Source of the DNA: Gemmatimonas sp. | Lineage (GTDB): Bacteria > Gemmatimonadota > Gemmatimonadetes > Gemmatimonadales > Gemmatimonadaceae | Direction: 5' to 3' | Assembly: GCF_031426495.1 (NCBI RefSeq) | Contig: NZ_JANPLK010000082.1 | Span: 1-64,000, forward strand | Length of the DNA: 64,000 nucleotides | Shown: positions 41,748-51,019 of the stretch, in pieces | Position numbering within the stretch: the first letter of the stretch is position 1 | Layout of the letters: each line of letters starts with the position of its first letter | The notes under the pieces: generated by a model | What the model was told of the DNA's origin: nothing | Database searches by the model: none | What the model saw: the letters and a program-made list of their open reading frames with translations, nothing else | Program-made: the position numbers and the translations under genes

Positions 41748-44324
41748 ATGAAATCTGTCGTTGCTGTAGGTGCTGGCTCAGTCATCCTCGCGATCGCTGC
41801 GAGCAGCTATGATCGCGTCGAGGCTCGTGTCGCGTCCGTCGCTCCGCAGCCCATCGCGGCGACGGCCGTGATTTCGCCGGTCAGCTACCTCGCCTCACCG
41901 TCGGCGCCACTCGCACGCTATCGCGCGACGCTCGATGCAGTGCGTCCAAGCATTGGCGCGCACGCGCGCACCACGCGCACCCTGGCCCCGGTCGTGCTCA
42001 ACGAGGTCGTCAAGAAAACCTGTGCGGGCTGTCATAGCGATCAGCGCAAGATGGGCAATTTCTCGCTGCAGTCGTTCGATCTCGCTACGGTCGGCGCCAC
42101 GTCACCGATCATCGCAGAGAAGATGATCGGCAAGCTGCGCACGGGCATGATGCCGCCGCCGGGACGTCCGCGTCCGGCCGGCGACACGCTCGACGTCCTC
42201 ACCGAAACGCTTGAACGGCAGATGGACGCGATCGCCGTGCGCAGGCCCGATGTCGGTCGCCGCTCCTTTCAGCGGTTGAACCGGGCCGAGTACGAACGTG
42301 CGGTCAAGGACCTGCTCACGGTGAGCGTGAACGCCGAGTCGTGGCTGCCGCTCGATACCAAGAGCGCGAACTTCGATAACATCGCCGACGTGCAGATCCC
42401 GTCGGCCACGGTGCTCGAGTCGTACCTCGACGCGGCGAGCGCCATCAGCCGGCTGGCGGTTGGCGATGCCAAGGCGAACCGATCGACCACGACGTACAAA
42501 GTTTCACGCCTCACCAATCAGAACGGACGTGACAGCGACACGCCGATCGGTACCCGCGGCGGCGGTGCGTCCACGCACTATTTTCCGGCCGATGGCGCGT
42601 ATGTGTTCGCGGTGTCGCTGCATTCCACGCCGATCGGGCAGCTGGTCGGTGGCAATGCGCCGTTCGACGAGAAGATCGAGATCTCGGTCGACGGTGAGCG
42701 CGTGGCACTGCTGGATATCGATCGTGGCATGCACGAGAGTGAGCCGAATGGGCTCGATCTCAAGACGGTGCCGATCACCGTGAAGGCGGGCCCACGTGTC
42801 GTGGCTGCCGCGTACGTGCGTACGTTCGAAGGACCGGTCGAAGACCTCATGACGCCGATTGGGAACAGCCTGCCCGACACGCAGATCGGCATTCAGGACG
42901 CGATCACGATTCAGGGCCACATGAAGCTGTTCACGGTCACCGGCCCGTTCAATCCGACGGGCGTGTCCGATACGCCAAGCCGTCGTCGTATCTTCAGCTG
43001 CCGTCCGCTCAGTGCCGCCGAACAGCGCCCCTGCGCCGAACGCATCGTGAATCGCATCGGCTCGCAGGCCTACCGCCGGCCGCTGACGGTCAGCGATCGC
43101 CAGGCGATCATGAGCTTTTACGACGAAGAAGCGAAGTCGGGTGGATTCGAAAGCGGCGTTCGCGGCGCGGTCGAAGCGATTCTGGCCAGCCCGTACTTCG
43201 TGTTCCGCGCCGATGAAGTGGCCGGGAACGCGAAGCCGGGCTCGAAGGTCGCGGTCAGCTCCTCCGACTTGGCGTCGCGCCTGTCGTTCTTCCTCTGGGG
43301 AACGCTGCCGGACTCGACGCTCACCGGCGTCGCGCGGCGCGGCTTGCTCAGCGACACCACGGTGCTGATCGCGCAGACAAAACGCATGCTGGCCGATCCG
43401 CGCGCCGATGCGCTGTCCACGCGCTTTGCCGCGCAGTGGCTGCGCTTGCAGGACATCGAGAAGGTGAATCCGGACCCGCTGCTGTACCCCGCGTTCAATC
43501 TGCAGCTCGCGAAGAACATGCAGAAGGAAACGGAGCTGTTCGTGGCCAGCCTGGTGCGCGAGAACCGCAGCCTGCTCGATCTGTACACGGCCGACTACAC
43601 GTACGTGAACGAAGACCTGGCCAAGCACTACGGCATGACGGAGGTCGTGGGCAGCGACTTCCGTCGTGTCACCTACACCGACAAGAACCGCGTCGGCATT
43701 CTGGGACACGGCAGCGTGTTGCTGCTCACGTCACAGGGCAATCGCACGTCGCCGGTGTTACGTGGCAAGTGGGTGATGGAAGTGCTCATGGGCTCACCGC
43801 CGCCACCGCCGCCGCCCAATGTGCCCGACCTCGAAGTGACAGGCGCCAGCAAGGAAGGTCGCATGCTGACCACGCGCGAGCGCATGGAAGAGCACCGCGC
43901 CAATGCCTCGTGCCGCTCCTGCCACCAGTTCATCGATCCGATCGGACTGGCGCTCGACAACTTCGATGTGATCGGACAGTGGCGCATCAAGGAGAACAAC
44001 ATGCCGCTCGATACGCGCGGTGATTACTACGACGGCACCAAGATCACCGGCCCACGGGAGCTGCAGCAGGTGCTGCTGAAGCGTCCGGTGCCACTGGTGC
44101 GCACGTTCGTGACGAACCTGATGGCCTACGCCGTCGGTCGGCGCGTGGAGTACTCCGATGGTCCGGCCATCCGCAAAATCGAAGCGTCGGTGCGGGCCAA
44201 GAACTACCGGATTCAAGATGTCGTGCTGGGTGTGGTGAAGAGCGACGCGTTCCGGATGCGCATGGTGCCGGTCGCTCAGGCAGCACTCCCCGCGAGCGGG
44301 GCATCAGTCGGCCACAGCCGCTGA
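41748..44324 (+). CDS. DUF1592/DUF1588-type exported cytochrome-like protein
   Basis: An 858-residue protein of the family first known from planctomycetes. After an N-terminal signal comes a c-type heme motif (CAGCH, near residue 96). The domain series follows: DUF1587 (QRLNRAEYERAVKDLL), a beta-rich insertion, DUF1595 (YRRPLTVSDRQAI) and DUF1592 (ILASPYFVFRADE...RLSFFLWGTLPD). DUF1588 comes next (VGILGHGSVLLLTSQGNRTS, with CRSCHQFIDPIG), then DUF1585 at the end. Two CxxCH motifs suggest periplasmic redox function, though the substrate is unknown. GAGG lies upstream of the ATG at 41748. It is paired with the DUF1552 gene 31 bp downstream, the usual partner. Confidence 0.92.
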   Translation: MKSVVAVGAGSVILAIAASSYDRVEARVASVAPQPIAATAVISPVSYLASPSAPLARYRATLDAVRPSIGAHARTTRTLAPVVLNEVVKKTCAGCHSDQRKMGNFSLQSFDLATVGATSPIIAEKMIGKLRTGMMPPPGRPRPAGDTLDVLTETLERQMDAIAVRRPDVGRRSFQRLNRAEYERAVKDLLTVSVNAESWLPLDTKSANFDNIADVQIPSATVLESYLDAASAISRLAVGDAKANRSTTTYKVSRLTNQNGRDSDTPIGTRGGGASTHYFPADGAYVFAVSLHSTPIGQLVGGNAPFDEKIEISVDGERVALLDIDRGMHESEPNGLDLKTVPITVKAGPRVVAAAYVRTFEGPVEDLMTPIGNSLPDTQIGIQDAITIQGHMKLFTVTGPFNPTGVSDTPSRRRIFSCRPLSAAEQRPCAERIVNRIGSQAYRRPLTVSDRQAIMSFYDEEAKSGGFESGVRGAVEAILASPYFVFRADEVAGNAKPGSKVAVSSSDLASRLSFFLWGTLPDSTLTGVARRGLLSDTTVLIAQTKRMLADPRADALSTRFAAQWLRLQDIEKVNPDPLLYPAFNLQLAKNMQKETELFVASLVRENRSLLDLYTADYTYVNEDLAKHYGMTEVVGSDFRRVTYTDKNRVGILGHGSVLLLTSQGNRTSPVLRGKWVMEVLMGSPPPPPPPNVPDLEVTGASKEGRMLTTRERMEEHRANASCRSCHQFIDPIGLALDNFDVIGQWRIKENNMPLDTRGDYYDGTKITGPRELQQVLLKRPVPLVRTFVTNLMAYAVGRRVEYSDGPAIRKIEASVRAKNYRIQDVVLGVVKSDAFRMRMVPVAQAALPASGASVGHSR

Positions 44325-44355
44325 ATTTCCTGACCAAATTCTCGGAGCAACAGTT

Positions 44356-45744
44356 ATGCAGTTTTTGACGGGAAAGGCGATGCCTCGCCGACAGTTCGTG
44401 CAGTCGCTCAGCGCGACCATCGCGCTGCCGTACTTGAATGCCATGGTCCCGCGCGGCCAGAGCATCATGGGCTCCGCCAACGCGGCGCCACGACTGATCG
44501 CGATCGAAATGGTGCACGGTGCCGCCGGCTCGAACGACATCGGCTCGAAGCTCAACTTCTGGTCGCCGGCCGCGACCGGTCGTGACTTCGACCTATCGCC
44601 GTCGGCGTTGTCCTCGCTGGACAAGTACCGCGAGTACATGACGATCATCAGCAACACCGACGTGCGCGAAGCCGAGCCGGCGGCGCCGCCCGAGATCGGC
44701 GGTGACCACTTCCGCTCGAGCGCGACGTTCCTCACACAGACGCACCCGAAGCAGACCGAAGGCTCCGACGTCAAGATTGCCACGTCGCTCGATCAGCTCT
44801 ATGCGCAGCGCTTCGGACAGGAGACGCCGATCCCCTCCATGCAGCTGTGCATCGAGAACGTCGATCAGGCGGGCGGCTGCTCGTACGGCTATGCCTGCGT
44901 GTACACGGACTCGATCAGCTGGAAGTCCCCCACCGAACCGCTGCCGGTCATTCGCGATCCGCGGGTGGCCTTCGAGAAGCTCTTCGGCGTGGGCGGCAAC
45001 AGCGCCGAGCGCGCCGACCGTCGGCGCTCGCGCCGCAGCATTCTCGACTTCGTGTCGGGGCAGATGACGTCACTGTCGCGCGGGCTCGATGCCGACGACC
45101 GTCACCGCATGGACCGCTACCTCACGGATATCCGCGAGGTCGAGCGCCGTATTCAGATGGTGGAAGCGCGCAACACGAGCGGCGAGGAACGGCAGCTGGC
45201 CGCCGCGCCGGCGGGTGTGCCCGATTCATTCAAGGAACACGTCGAACTGATGTTCGACATTCAGGCGTTGGCGTTCGCGGCCGATGTGACGCGCGTGTTC
45301 TCGTTCAAGATGAGCCGCGACGGCACCAGTCGCACCTATCCGGAAAGCGGCACTGACAAGGGATTCCACCCGGCGTCGCACCACGGCGGCGGGGAGAAGG
45401 GTGTGCGCGACTTCCAGCTGCTCAACAAGTACCATGTGTCGATGCTGCCGTATCTGCTCGACAAGTTGAAAAGCATCCAGGAAGGCGAGAGCAACATGCT
45501 CGACAAGACGATGATCATCTACGGTTCGCCGATGGGCGACCCGAACGTGCACAACCATCGTCGCTGCCCGCTCATGCTGCTCGGCAAGGCCGAGAATCGT
45601 CTCGCCGGCAACCTGCATATCAAGGCGCCGGACGGTACGCCGATGGCGAATGCCATGCTCAGCATGATGCACACGCTCGGCATGAACGACCTCACCACGT
45701 TTGGTGACAGCACAGGTGCCCTCAACCTGAATTCCCATGCCTAA
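44356..45744 (+). CDS. DUF1552 protein
   Basis: A 462-residue DUF1552 protein. The N-terminus has a Tat-like motif (MPRRQFVQSLSATIALP). Family blocks include IEMVHGAAGSNDIGSKLNFW, HFRSSATFLTQTHPKQTEG, SLDQLYAQRFG and FEKLFGVGG. Later ones are MSRDGTSRTYP, HPASHHGG and GSPMGDPNVHNHRRCPLML. The pattern recalls DUF1501/sulfatase-like secreted enzymes, but activity is not established. GGAG precedes the ATG. It is the middle gene of a three-gene operon, overlapping the ankyrin gene by 8 bp. Confidence 0.92.
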   Translation: MQFLTGKAMPRRQFVQSLSATIALPYLNAMVPRGQSIMGSANAAPRLIAIEMVHGAAGSNDIGSKLNFWSPAATGRDFDLSPSALSSLDKYREYMTIISNTDVREAEPAAPPEIGGDHFRSSATFLTQTHPKQTEGSDVKIATSLDQLYAQRFGQETPIPSMQLCIENVDQAGGCSYGYACVYTDSISWKSPTEPLPVIRDPRVAFEKLFGVGGNSAERADRRRSRRSILDFVSGQMTSLSRGLDADDRHRMDRYLTDIREVERRIQMVEARNTSGEERQLAAAPAGVPDSFKEHVELMFDIQALAFAADVTRVFSFKMSRDGTSRTYPESGTDKGFHPASHHGGGEKGVRDFQLLNKYHVSMLPYLLDKLKSIQEGESNMLDKTMIIYGSPMGDPNVHNHRRCPLMLLGKAENRLAGNLHIKAPDGTPMANAMLSMMHTLGMNDLTTFGDSTGALNLNSHA

Positions 45745-47602
45745 GCAGGTGGCGGGACACGTCGTGCTGCGCGCCCCGAAGCGGCTGGCTACGGTGGGAA
45801 TGGCGCTGGGCGCGGCCCTGCTGCTGTCCGCAGGCAATCCGTCGTCGGACTCGCCGCTGGCGGATGCCGTCATGCGCGGCGACAGCGCCGGGCTGCGTGT
45901 GCTGCTCAAGCAGGGCGTCGACGTGAACGAAGTGCAGGGCGATGGCATGACCGCGCTGCATTGGGCGGCGTCGCGCGGCAATCTTGCCGCGACGCACATG
46001 CTCGTTTCCGCTGGTGCGCGGTTGGATCCGGTCACGCGCAACGGCAACTACACGCCGTTGCATCTGGCCGCGCAGAACGGACGCGCCGAGACGGTGAAGG
46101 CACTCTTGGCCGCGGGGGCAGACGTGAATGCCGCCACCTCGTCCGGTGGCGCTTCGGCACTGCACTTCGCGGCCTCGAGCGGTGATGCGGCCACGATCGA
46201 CGCGCTGGTCGACAAGGGTGCCTCGGTGAACGTACGTGAAGCGGCGTTCTCGCAGACGCCGCTCATGTGGGCGGCGGCGGCCAATCGCGTGTCGGCGATT
46301 ACCGCGCTGGTGAAGCGCGGCGCCGACATCGAAGCGGAAACGCGTACGCAGAGCATCCCCGAGCAGGAGAAGAAAGATCGCGCGTACCTGGTCACGCGCT
46401 CGCGTAGAATGGCGGCGATGAAATCGGCGGAAGCGTTGTTGGCGCCTGCCGCGGTTGCGGCCGCGCCCTTGGCCGCACCGGTGCCCGCATCCGCCACGAT
46501 GCCGAGAACGGCCGTCCCCACTGCCGTCGCGGCCGCCCCAACCGGCAACTCCGACACGCGCATCACCCCGACGGCAGGCGATCGCCGGCAGCGTGGTCCG
46601 TCGTACGGAGATCTGGTAGGCAGCAAGGGTGGCAACACCGCATTGTTGCTGGCGGTGCGTGATGGCCAGTCGGCCGCCGTGAATGCGCTGTTGATGGCGG
46701 GAGCGAAGGTGAATCACGCCAGCGCCGGTGACAGCACCACGCCGCTCTTGATGGCGACGATCAACGGGCGCTTCGATCTGGCCAAGACCCTGCTCGATCG
46801 CGGCGCCGATCCAATGCTCGCGAGTACGGCCAACGCCACGCCGCTGTATGCGGTCATCAATGTGGTGTGGGCGCCGAAGGCAGCGTATCCGCAGCCGGTG
46901 GCGCAATATCAGTCGAACGTCAGCTATCTCGAACTGATGGAAGCGCTGATCAAGGCCGGCGCCGATGTGAACGTGCGGCTTACGAAGCACCTGTGGTACA
47001 TGTCGTACAACTTCGACCAGCTCAGTGTCAGCACGGCTGGCGCCACCCCGTTCTGGCGCGCGGCGTACGGCACCGATCTCGAGGCAATGAAGTTGTTGCT
47101 GAAGTACGGCGCCGATCCGAACGTGGCCACGATCAAGCCGGCCGGTCGCTTGCCCGGCTCCGAAGAGCTCGATGCCGATGTGGCGGCAGGGAAGGACCCG
47201 TCAGGATTGCCGCCGGTACCCGACAACGGCCCAGGTGTGCTCGCAATTCATGCGGCCAGCGGCGCCGGCTACGGCGAAGGCTTTGCCGCCAACGCGCATC
47301 GTCATGCACCAGACAGCTGGGTGCCCACGGTCAAGTTTCTGGTGGAAGAGCTCAAGGCGGACGTGAATGCCCGCGACTTCAAGGGCTACACGCCGTTGCA
47401 TCACGCGGCGGCGCGCGGTGACAACGACTTGATCAAGTATCTCGTGAGCAAGGGCGCCGACGTCATGGCCGTCGCCCGTACCGGTCAGACCACGGTCGAT
47501 ATGGCCAACGGTGCGGTGCAGCGTATTCCGCCGTTCCTCGACACCATCGAACTACTCGAGAAGATGGGCGCGAAGAACAATCACAAGTGCAAGAGCTGCT
47601 GA
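45737..47602 (+). CDS. Exported ankyrin-repeat protein
   Basis: A 621-residue protein with a hydrophobic N-terminal segment (VGMALGAALLLSAG). It has at least eight clear ankyrin repeats in two blocks: TALHWAASRGNLAATHMLVSAGARLD, TPLHLAAQNGRAETVKALLAAGADVN and similar; then TALLLAVRDGQSAAVNALLMAGAKVN and TPLHHAAARGDNDLIKYLVSKGADV. An Ala/Pro-rich linker (about 235-280) separates them. The C-terminus ends HKCKSC. Its start overlaps the DUF1552 stop by 8 bp, so it is translated with the DUF1592/DUF1552 pair and is probably their scaffold (inference). Its last ~18 codons are duplicated at 48556-48611. Confidence 0.9.
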   Translation: MPKQVAGHVVLRAPKRLATVGMALGAALLLSAGNPSSDSPLADAVMRGDSAGLRVLLKQGVDVNEVQGDGMTALHWAASRGNLAATHMLVSAGARLDPVTRNGNYTPLHLAAQNGRAETVKALLAAGADVNAATSSGGASALHFAASSGDAATIDALVDKGASVNVREAAFSQTPLMWAAAANRVSAITALVKRGADIEAETRTQSIPEQEKKDRAYLVTRSRRMAAMKSAEALLAPAAVAAAPLAAPVPASATMPRTAVPTAVAAAPTGNSDTRITPTAGDRRQRGPSYGDLVGSKGGNTALLLAVRDGQSAAVNALLMAGAKVNHASAGDSTTPLLMATINGRFDLAKTLLDRGADPMLASTANATPLYAVINVVWAPKAAYPQPVAQYQSNVSYLELMEALIKAGADVNVRLTKHLWYMSYNFDQLSVSTAGATPFWRAAYGTDLEAMKLLLKYGADPNVATIKPAGRLPGSEELDADVAAGKDPSGLPPVPDNGPGVLAIHAASGAGYGEGFAANAHRHAPDSWVPTVKFLVEELKADVNARDFKGYTPLHHAAARGDNDLIKYLVSKGADVMAVARTGQTTVDMANGAVQRIPPFLDTIELLEKMGAKNNHKCKSC

Positions 47603-47764
47603 TGCGGGATTAGCGTTTTGTCACCGGTGGCGAATCGTTCCACGATGCCGTCACGGTGATGCGCATACCGACGGGCGTACGCACGAACACTCGTGTCGAT
47701 ACGCCCGTCAGCGTATCACCGGGTGCGGCACGCCGATGTAGCGGTAGTAGCCGTATACCACGCC
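47547..47764. repeat. 218-bp direct repeat, left copy
   Basis: Matches 48556-48774 with two substitutions and one 1-bp indel by eye. It covers the ankyrin gene's 3' end and the 3' end of the SnoaL-like gene's minus-strand sequence. The ~790 bp between the copies is foreign to that junction. Confidence 0.9.
47610..47764 (-). pseudogene. Duplicated C-terminal fragment of SnoaL-like gene
   Basis: This is the second copy of the last ~50 codons of the gene at 48619-49170 (ending TVTASWND..PPVTKR), carrying a 1-bp deletion in the GGTGC(C)GGC run and no start. It is non-functional. The 47603-47985 stretch holds this fragment and ~220 bp in which I see no gene. Confidence 0.8.
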
Positions 47765-47985
47765 CAACCCGCGATTGGTGGGGGACAAAGCGGACGGTAC
47801 GTTGCGACCGTCAGACTCTCGTCAGAAATAAGGTCGAGGTCGCCATTCGCGCGCCTTCCGTGCCCTTGCGCGCGCTCCACGAAGCCGCATGTTAGACCGT
47901 GCGCTTGGGGCGAAAGGCATGAATCGTTTGGGTCGGCGCACTGTGAAATCGACGAGAGTCCTCCACTTCTGCCCGAGGTATCGAG

Positions 47986-48459
47986 ATGATGCACCGCTCT
48001 GTTTCCCCGTACTCGGCTCCGCGTGTGCTTGCTGCTTTCACCGTCGGAGTGGCGGCCCTGCTGTCGGCCTGCTCCGACGGTCCAACCTCCGTGCCGCTCG
48101 CTGACCCAGAGGCCCGATTCGCCCAAGGCGGCGTTAATAGCACCGGCTGTGCTCAAGACTCCAAATCGCTCGGGCTGATCAAGCTGAGCGCTGTGGACGC
48201 GCCGGACACGTGGTGGGGTATTACGAACGCCGGGTTTGCCGCCGCCGGTATCACGGACCCGAAGTCGTTTATCGAAAACGCGTTCGGACAGGAGTTCGAA
48301 TCGGTTGAAGCCGCGGCGGCGTTTCTGGTTTTGCAGGTGAAACCATACGATCTGAACGGCAACGACTTGGTCTGCGCTTTCAGTACACGTGGTACCCGCA
48401 CAGTGTACGGTGCTCCGAACGTGGCGCTCTATTTGTTTCGGGCGACGGACGATCGGTAG
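47986..48459 (+). CDS. Small lipoprotein of unknown function, on the inserted segment
   Basis: A 157-residue protein with a signal peptide and lipobox (VAALLSACSDG). The mature part has two Cys (NSTGCAQDSK and NDLVCAFST) that could pair. I know no family for it; the ending NGNDLVCAFSTRG...NVALYLFRATDDR recalls small secreted proteins of unknown role. GAGG precedes the ATG at 47986, and an adjacent ATG at 47989 is equivalent. It is the only intact gene between the two 218-bp repeats and so probably arrived with the insert. Confidence 0.65.
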   Translation: MMHRSVSPYSAPRVLAAFTVGVAALLSACSDGPTSVPLADPEARFAQGGVNSTGCAQDSKSLGLIKLSAVDAPDTWWGITNAGFAAAGITDPKSFIENAFGQEFESVEAAAAFLVLQVKPYDLNGNDLVCAFSTRGTRTVYGAPNVALYLFRATDDR

Positions 48460-48474
48460 TGGATAGGCACGTCG

Positions 48475-48552
48475 CACCCGCATCGGCATCACGAGCTTGC
48501 CGCCAAGCGCTTCCCTCTCGCGCAGCGTTTCGTCGAACCCCGACACCATGAT
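48475..48552 (-). pseudogene. VOC-family gene remnant
   Basis: A ~26-codon stretch reads MVSGFDETLREREALGGKLV, closely resembling the TVSGLDEKLRAVVALGGKIV block of the VOC gene at 36923-37306, but diverged in sequence. It has no start and no downstream part. It ends at the border of the right repeat, marking the edge of the inserted segment. Confidence 0.65.
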
Positions 48553-48555
48553 ACT

Positions 48556-48774
48556 TCGAACTCCTCGAGAAGATGGGCGCGAAGAACAATCACAAGTGCA
48601 AGAGCTGCTGATGCGGGATTAGCGTTTTGTCACCGGTGGCGCATCGTTCCACGATGCCGTCACGGTGATGCGCATACCGACGGGCGTACGCACGAACACT
48701 CGTGTCGATACGCCCGTCAGCGTATCACCGGGTGCCGGCACGCCGATGTAGCGGTAGTAGCCGTATACCACGCC
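48556..48774. repeat. 218-bp direct repeat, right copy
   Basis: Second copy of 47547-47764. Its first 56 bp duplicate the ankyrin gene's last codons (ending KCKSC and stop at 48609-48611) without the rest of that gene. The remainder is the native 3' part of the SnoaL-like gene. Confidence 0.9.
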
Positions 48775-49170
48775 AGGAGCGACCGGGACCACGCGCATCT
48801 CTTTCACGATCAGCGTGTCCGGCCAGGCACTCTCGGTGATCGCTGGCCACCCTTCGTAGCCAGTTTCGAGGGCGGTCGGCGAATGCCGGACCAGCTGCGG
48901 CGTGTGCACGTAGGTGGCCAGATAGCGCGGCTTGTTACGGGTGTGAATCGCGGCGATGTTCTCGCGAAAGGTGGCCATTGCGTCGGCTGAGTCACGAGCG
49001 GCGCCGACTCGCGCCGCCGAGGTCACGCTCGCGCCTGTCGTGGCCTGTGCGGCGGCGACTCGCGTGGTCAGCATCGCCGCCGCGATGAGGGTGCCAGAGG
49101 CGACCAGTCGCCGAATCTGCGTGGCTGAGGATGTGGTTGTTGAGCGCGCGGTCATTCGCATGCGTTGCAT
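48619..49170 (-). CDS. Exported SnoaL/NTF2-like protein
   Basis: A 183-residue protein with an N-terminal signal (LVASGTLIAAAMLTTRVAAAQ) and a small alpha+beta domain. FRENIAAIHTRNKPRYLATYVHTPQLVRHS and VYGYYRYIGVPAPG fit NTF2-like/DUF4440 proteins. No active-site residues can be assigned. Before the insertion it would have been convergent with the ankyrin gene, with only 7 bp between the stops. Its 3' third lies in the right repeat and is duplicated at 47610. Confidence 0.7.
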   Translation of the reverse strand: MQRMRMTARSTTTSSATQIRRLVASGTLIAAAMLTTRVAAAQATTGASVTSAARVGAARDSADAMATFRENIAAIHTRNKPRYLATYVHTPQLVRHSPTALETGYEGWPAITESAWPDTLIVKEMRVVPVAPGVVYGYYRYIGVPAPGDTLTGVSTRVFVRTPVGMRITVTASWNDAPPVTKR

Positions 49171-49226
49171 TCGATGTTGGTGGTGGTGAGGCGGAGTACT
49201 GCTCAGAACGGTGCCGTGCCACAGAC

Positions 49227-50903
49227 CTACGGCCGCGGCGCCACGCGCTGCAAGGCCAGCTTCACGGCGGCGTAGGCATCGATCACGCCGCCGGTACGCG
49301 ACAGCGAGGTGAACTTCACTTTCGCACCATCACCCGGTCGCCGAACTTCGAGCTCGGGCAGCTTGCGCACCGACTCCAACAGAATGTCGCGCACCTGCAT
49401 CGCGGTGAGTTCCGGGAAGTAGGCCATCAGCAACGCGGCCACTCCCGACACGACCGGCGCCGCCATACTGGTGCCGCTTTCGCGTTTGAGGACACTGCCC
49501 GGCACCGTGGAGAGAATATCGACGCCCGGCGCGAACAGGTCGACCTGCTCGCGTCCGTAGTTCGAGAACTCGGCTGGCAGCGACGCCAGCGGCTTCCAGC
49601 TCGAGGCGCCCACTTCGATCCAATTCGCTGCGCGCGTCCCGCCGCTGAGCACGGGCGTGGGAAATGACGGCGTCTGGTCGTTGTTCTCGCCTTCGTTGCC
49701 GGCCGCATGCACCAGCAGTACGCCCTTCGATTCGGCGTAGCGCACCGCGGAATCGACCGACGCCTTGGCGGGCGAGTAGGCTTTGCCGAAACTCATGTTC
49801 ACGATCTGCGCCCCGTTGTCCACCGCGTAGCGGATCGCCCGCGCGACATCGACGTCGCGCTCGTCGCCGTCGGGTACCGCACGAACGGCCATGATGTCGA
49901 CATTCGGGGCGATGCCCTGCATGGCCGCGCCATCGCCACGCCGCGCCCCGATGATGCCCGCCACATGCGTGCCGTGGGTCGCGTCGGGTCCCGTCACGTC
50001 GCGCGTACCGGCCACGCGCTGGGGCGAGCGCGGATTGAACAGCGTGTCGAGCGCGTACTTCGCCTGCGAGTCGTAGGCTTCGCGCGCCTTCGCGATTTCG
50101 CTGGCATTGAGACCATCCGCATCGAGCCGCAGCCACATCCGCTTGGCTTCTTCCACGTTGGCAGATGCCGGGCGCAGCGCGGTGACCGACGCCCGCGTGA
50201 CCGGCGCACCGTTGAGGGCCGTGCCGAGCACGCGCTCGACACCGCGCAGAATTTCGTCGATGTTCTCCACCTGCAGGAGCGTGGACTTCACTTCCTTCGC
50301 CTTGTCTCGGTATTCCGACGCCAGGTCACTGCAGGCGGTGATGGGCGGCTTGGGCGTCAGCGCGCCGGCCGGCTGATTGCGGCACGCCGCGTACAAGCGC
50401 GTGAGCTCGAACGTGTCGTAGCGCACCGGGGTGCCGTCGGCGGTGGCGAGGGCATTCCAACCGAACACGTCATCGACTACGCCATTGCCATCGTCATCCT
50501 TGCCGTTGCCGGCGACCTCGCGCGGGTTCTTCCACAACGAGCTGGTGAGGCGGGTGTGCGCCGTATCGACGCCACCGTCCACGACGGCCACCACGACGCG
50601 ACGACGTGGCTGCCGCGAGGCCAGCAATTCGCGAATCGCGCGTTCCGATCCCACACCCATCACGCGATCGGTATCGTAGTCGAGTCGCTGCCAATCGGCG
50701 CGCGCCGTGTCAGACGCGGCCGGTGCTGGCGGTGCTGGTGCCACCTGAATCGGGGCCTGCATCACCGGCTGCATGGCCGGCTCGGGCGTCGTGGTCACGG
50801 AGGCGCGCGCGCAGGCGCCAAGCGTAAGCACCAACGGCAGCGCGAGCGGGAGCAGCAGCGCGAACGGACGAGCAGGGAGTACAGCGAGCGAAGGACTCTG
50901 CAT
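49227..50903 (-). CDS. S8 (subtilisin) family serine protease, lipoprotein
   Basis: A 558-residue protease with a signal peptide and lipobox (LVLTLGAC, Cys31). The triad is Asp109 (AVVDGGVDTAHT), His310 (ATHGTHVAG) and Ser479 (SGTSMAAP). The oxyanion Asn is in AAGNEGENN. About 200 residues separate Asp and His instead of the usual 30-40: a large insertion, including a Ca-like acidic loop (GNGKDDDGNGVVDD) and Cys-containing helices, splits the catalytic core. The ATG at 50903 gives the signal peptide. It degrades proteins at the cell surface or in the periplasm. Confidence 0.93.
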   Translation of the reverse strand: MQSPSLAVLPARPFALLLPLALPLVLTLGACARASVTTTPEPAMQPVMQAPIQVAPAPPAPAASDTARADWQRLDYDTDRVMGVGSERAIRELLASRQPRRRVVVAVVDGGVDTAHTRLTSSLWKNPREVAGNGKDDDGNGVVDDVFGWNALATADGTPVRYDTFELTRLYAACRNQPAGALTPKPPITACSDLASEYRDKAKEVKSTLLQVENIDEILRGVERVLGTALNGAPVTRASVTALRPASANVEEAKRMWLRLDADGLNASEIAKAREAYDSQAKYALDTLFNPRSPQRVAGTRDVTGPDATHGTHVAGIIGARRGDGAAMQGIAPNVDIMAVRAVPDGDERDVDVARAIRYAVDNGAQIVNMSFGKAYSPAKASVDSAVRYAESKGVLLVHAAGNEGENNDQTPSFPTPVLSGGTRAANWIEVGASSWKPLASLPAEFSNYGREQVDLFAPGVDILSTVPGSVLKRESGTSMAAPVVSGVAALLMAYFPELTAMQVRDILLESVRKLPELEVRRPGDGAKVKFTSLSRTGGVIDAYAAVKLALQRVAPRP

Positions 50904-51019
50904 TGGTCGTGTTGGTCGAATCGGTGGTCGGCTTGGCATGCGACACGCCAGCCGCGGTCGTCACGGCATCTCCTTCTCTACCCCGCGGATGGCGAATGCT
51001 CCGTCCCGCGCGTCCAGCG

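Noticed and set aside
47716..48549. 277-codon frame on the minus strand in the inserted segment
   Set aside because: Only its first ~25 codons resemble VOC. The rest is antisense to the lipoprotein gene, so it is annotated as a short VOC remnant instead.
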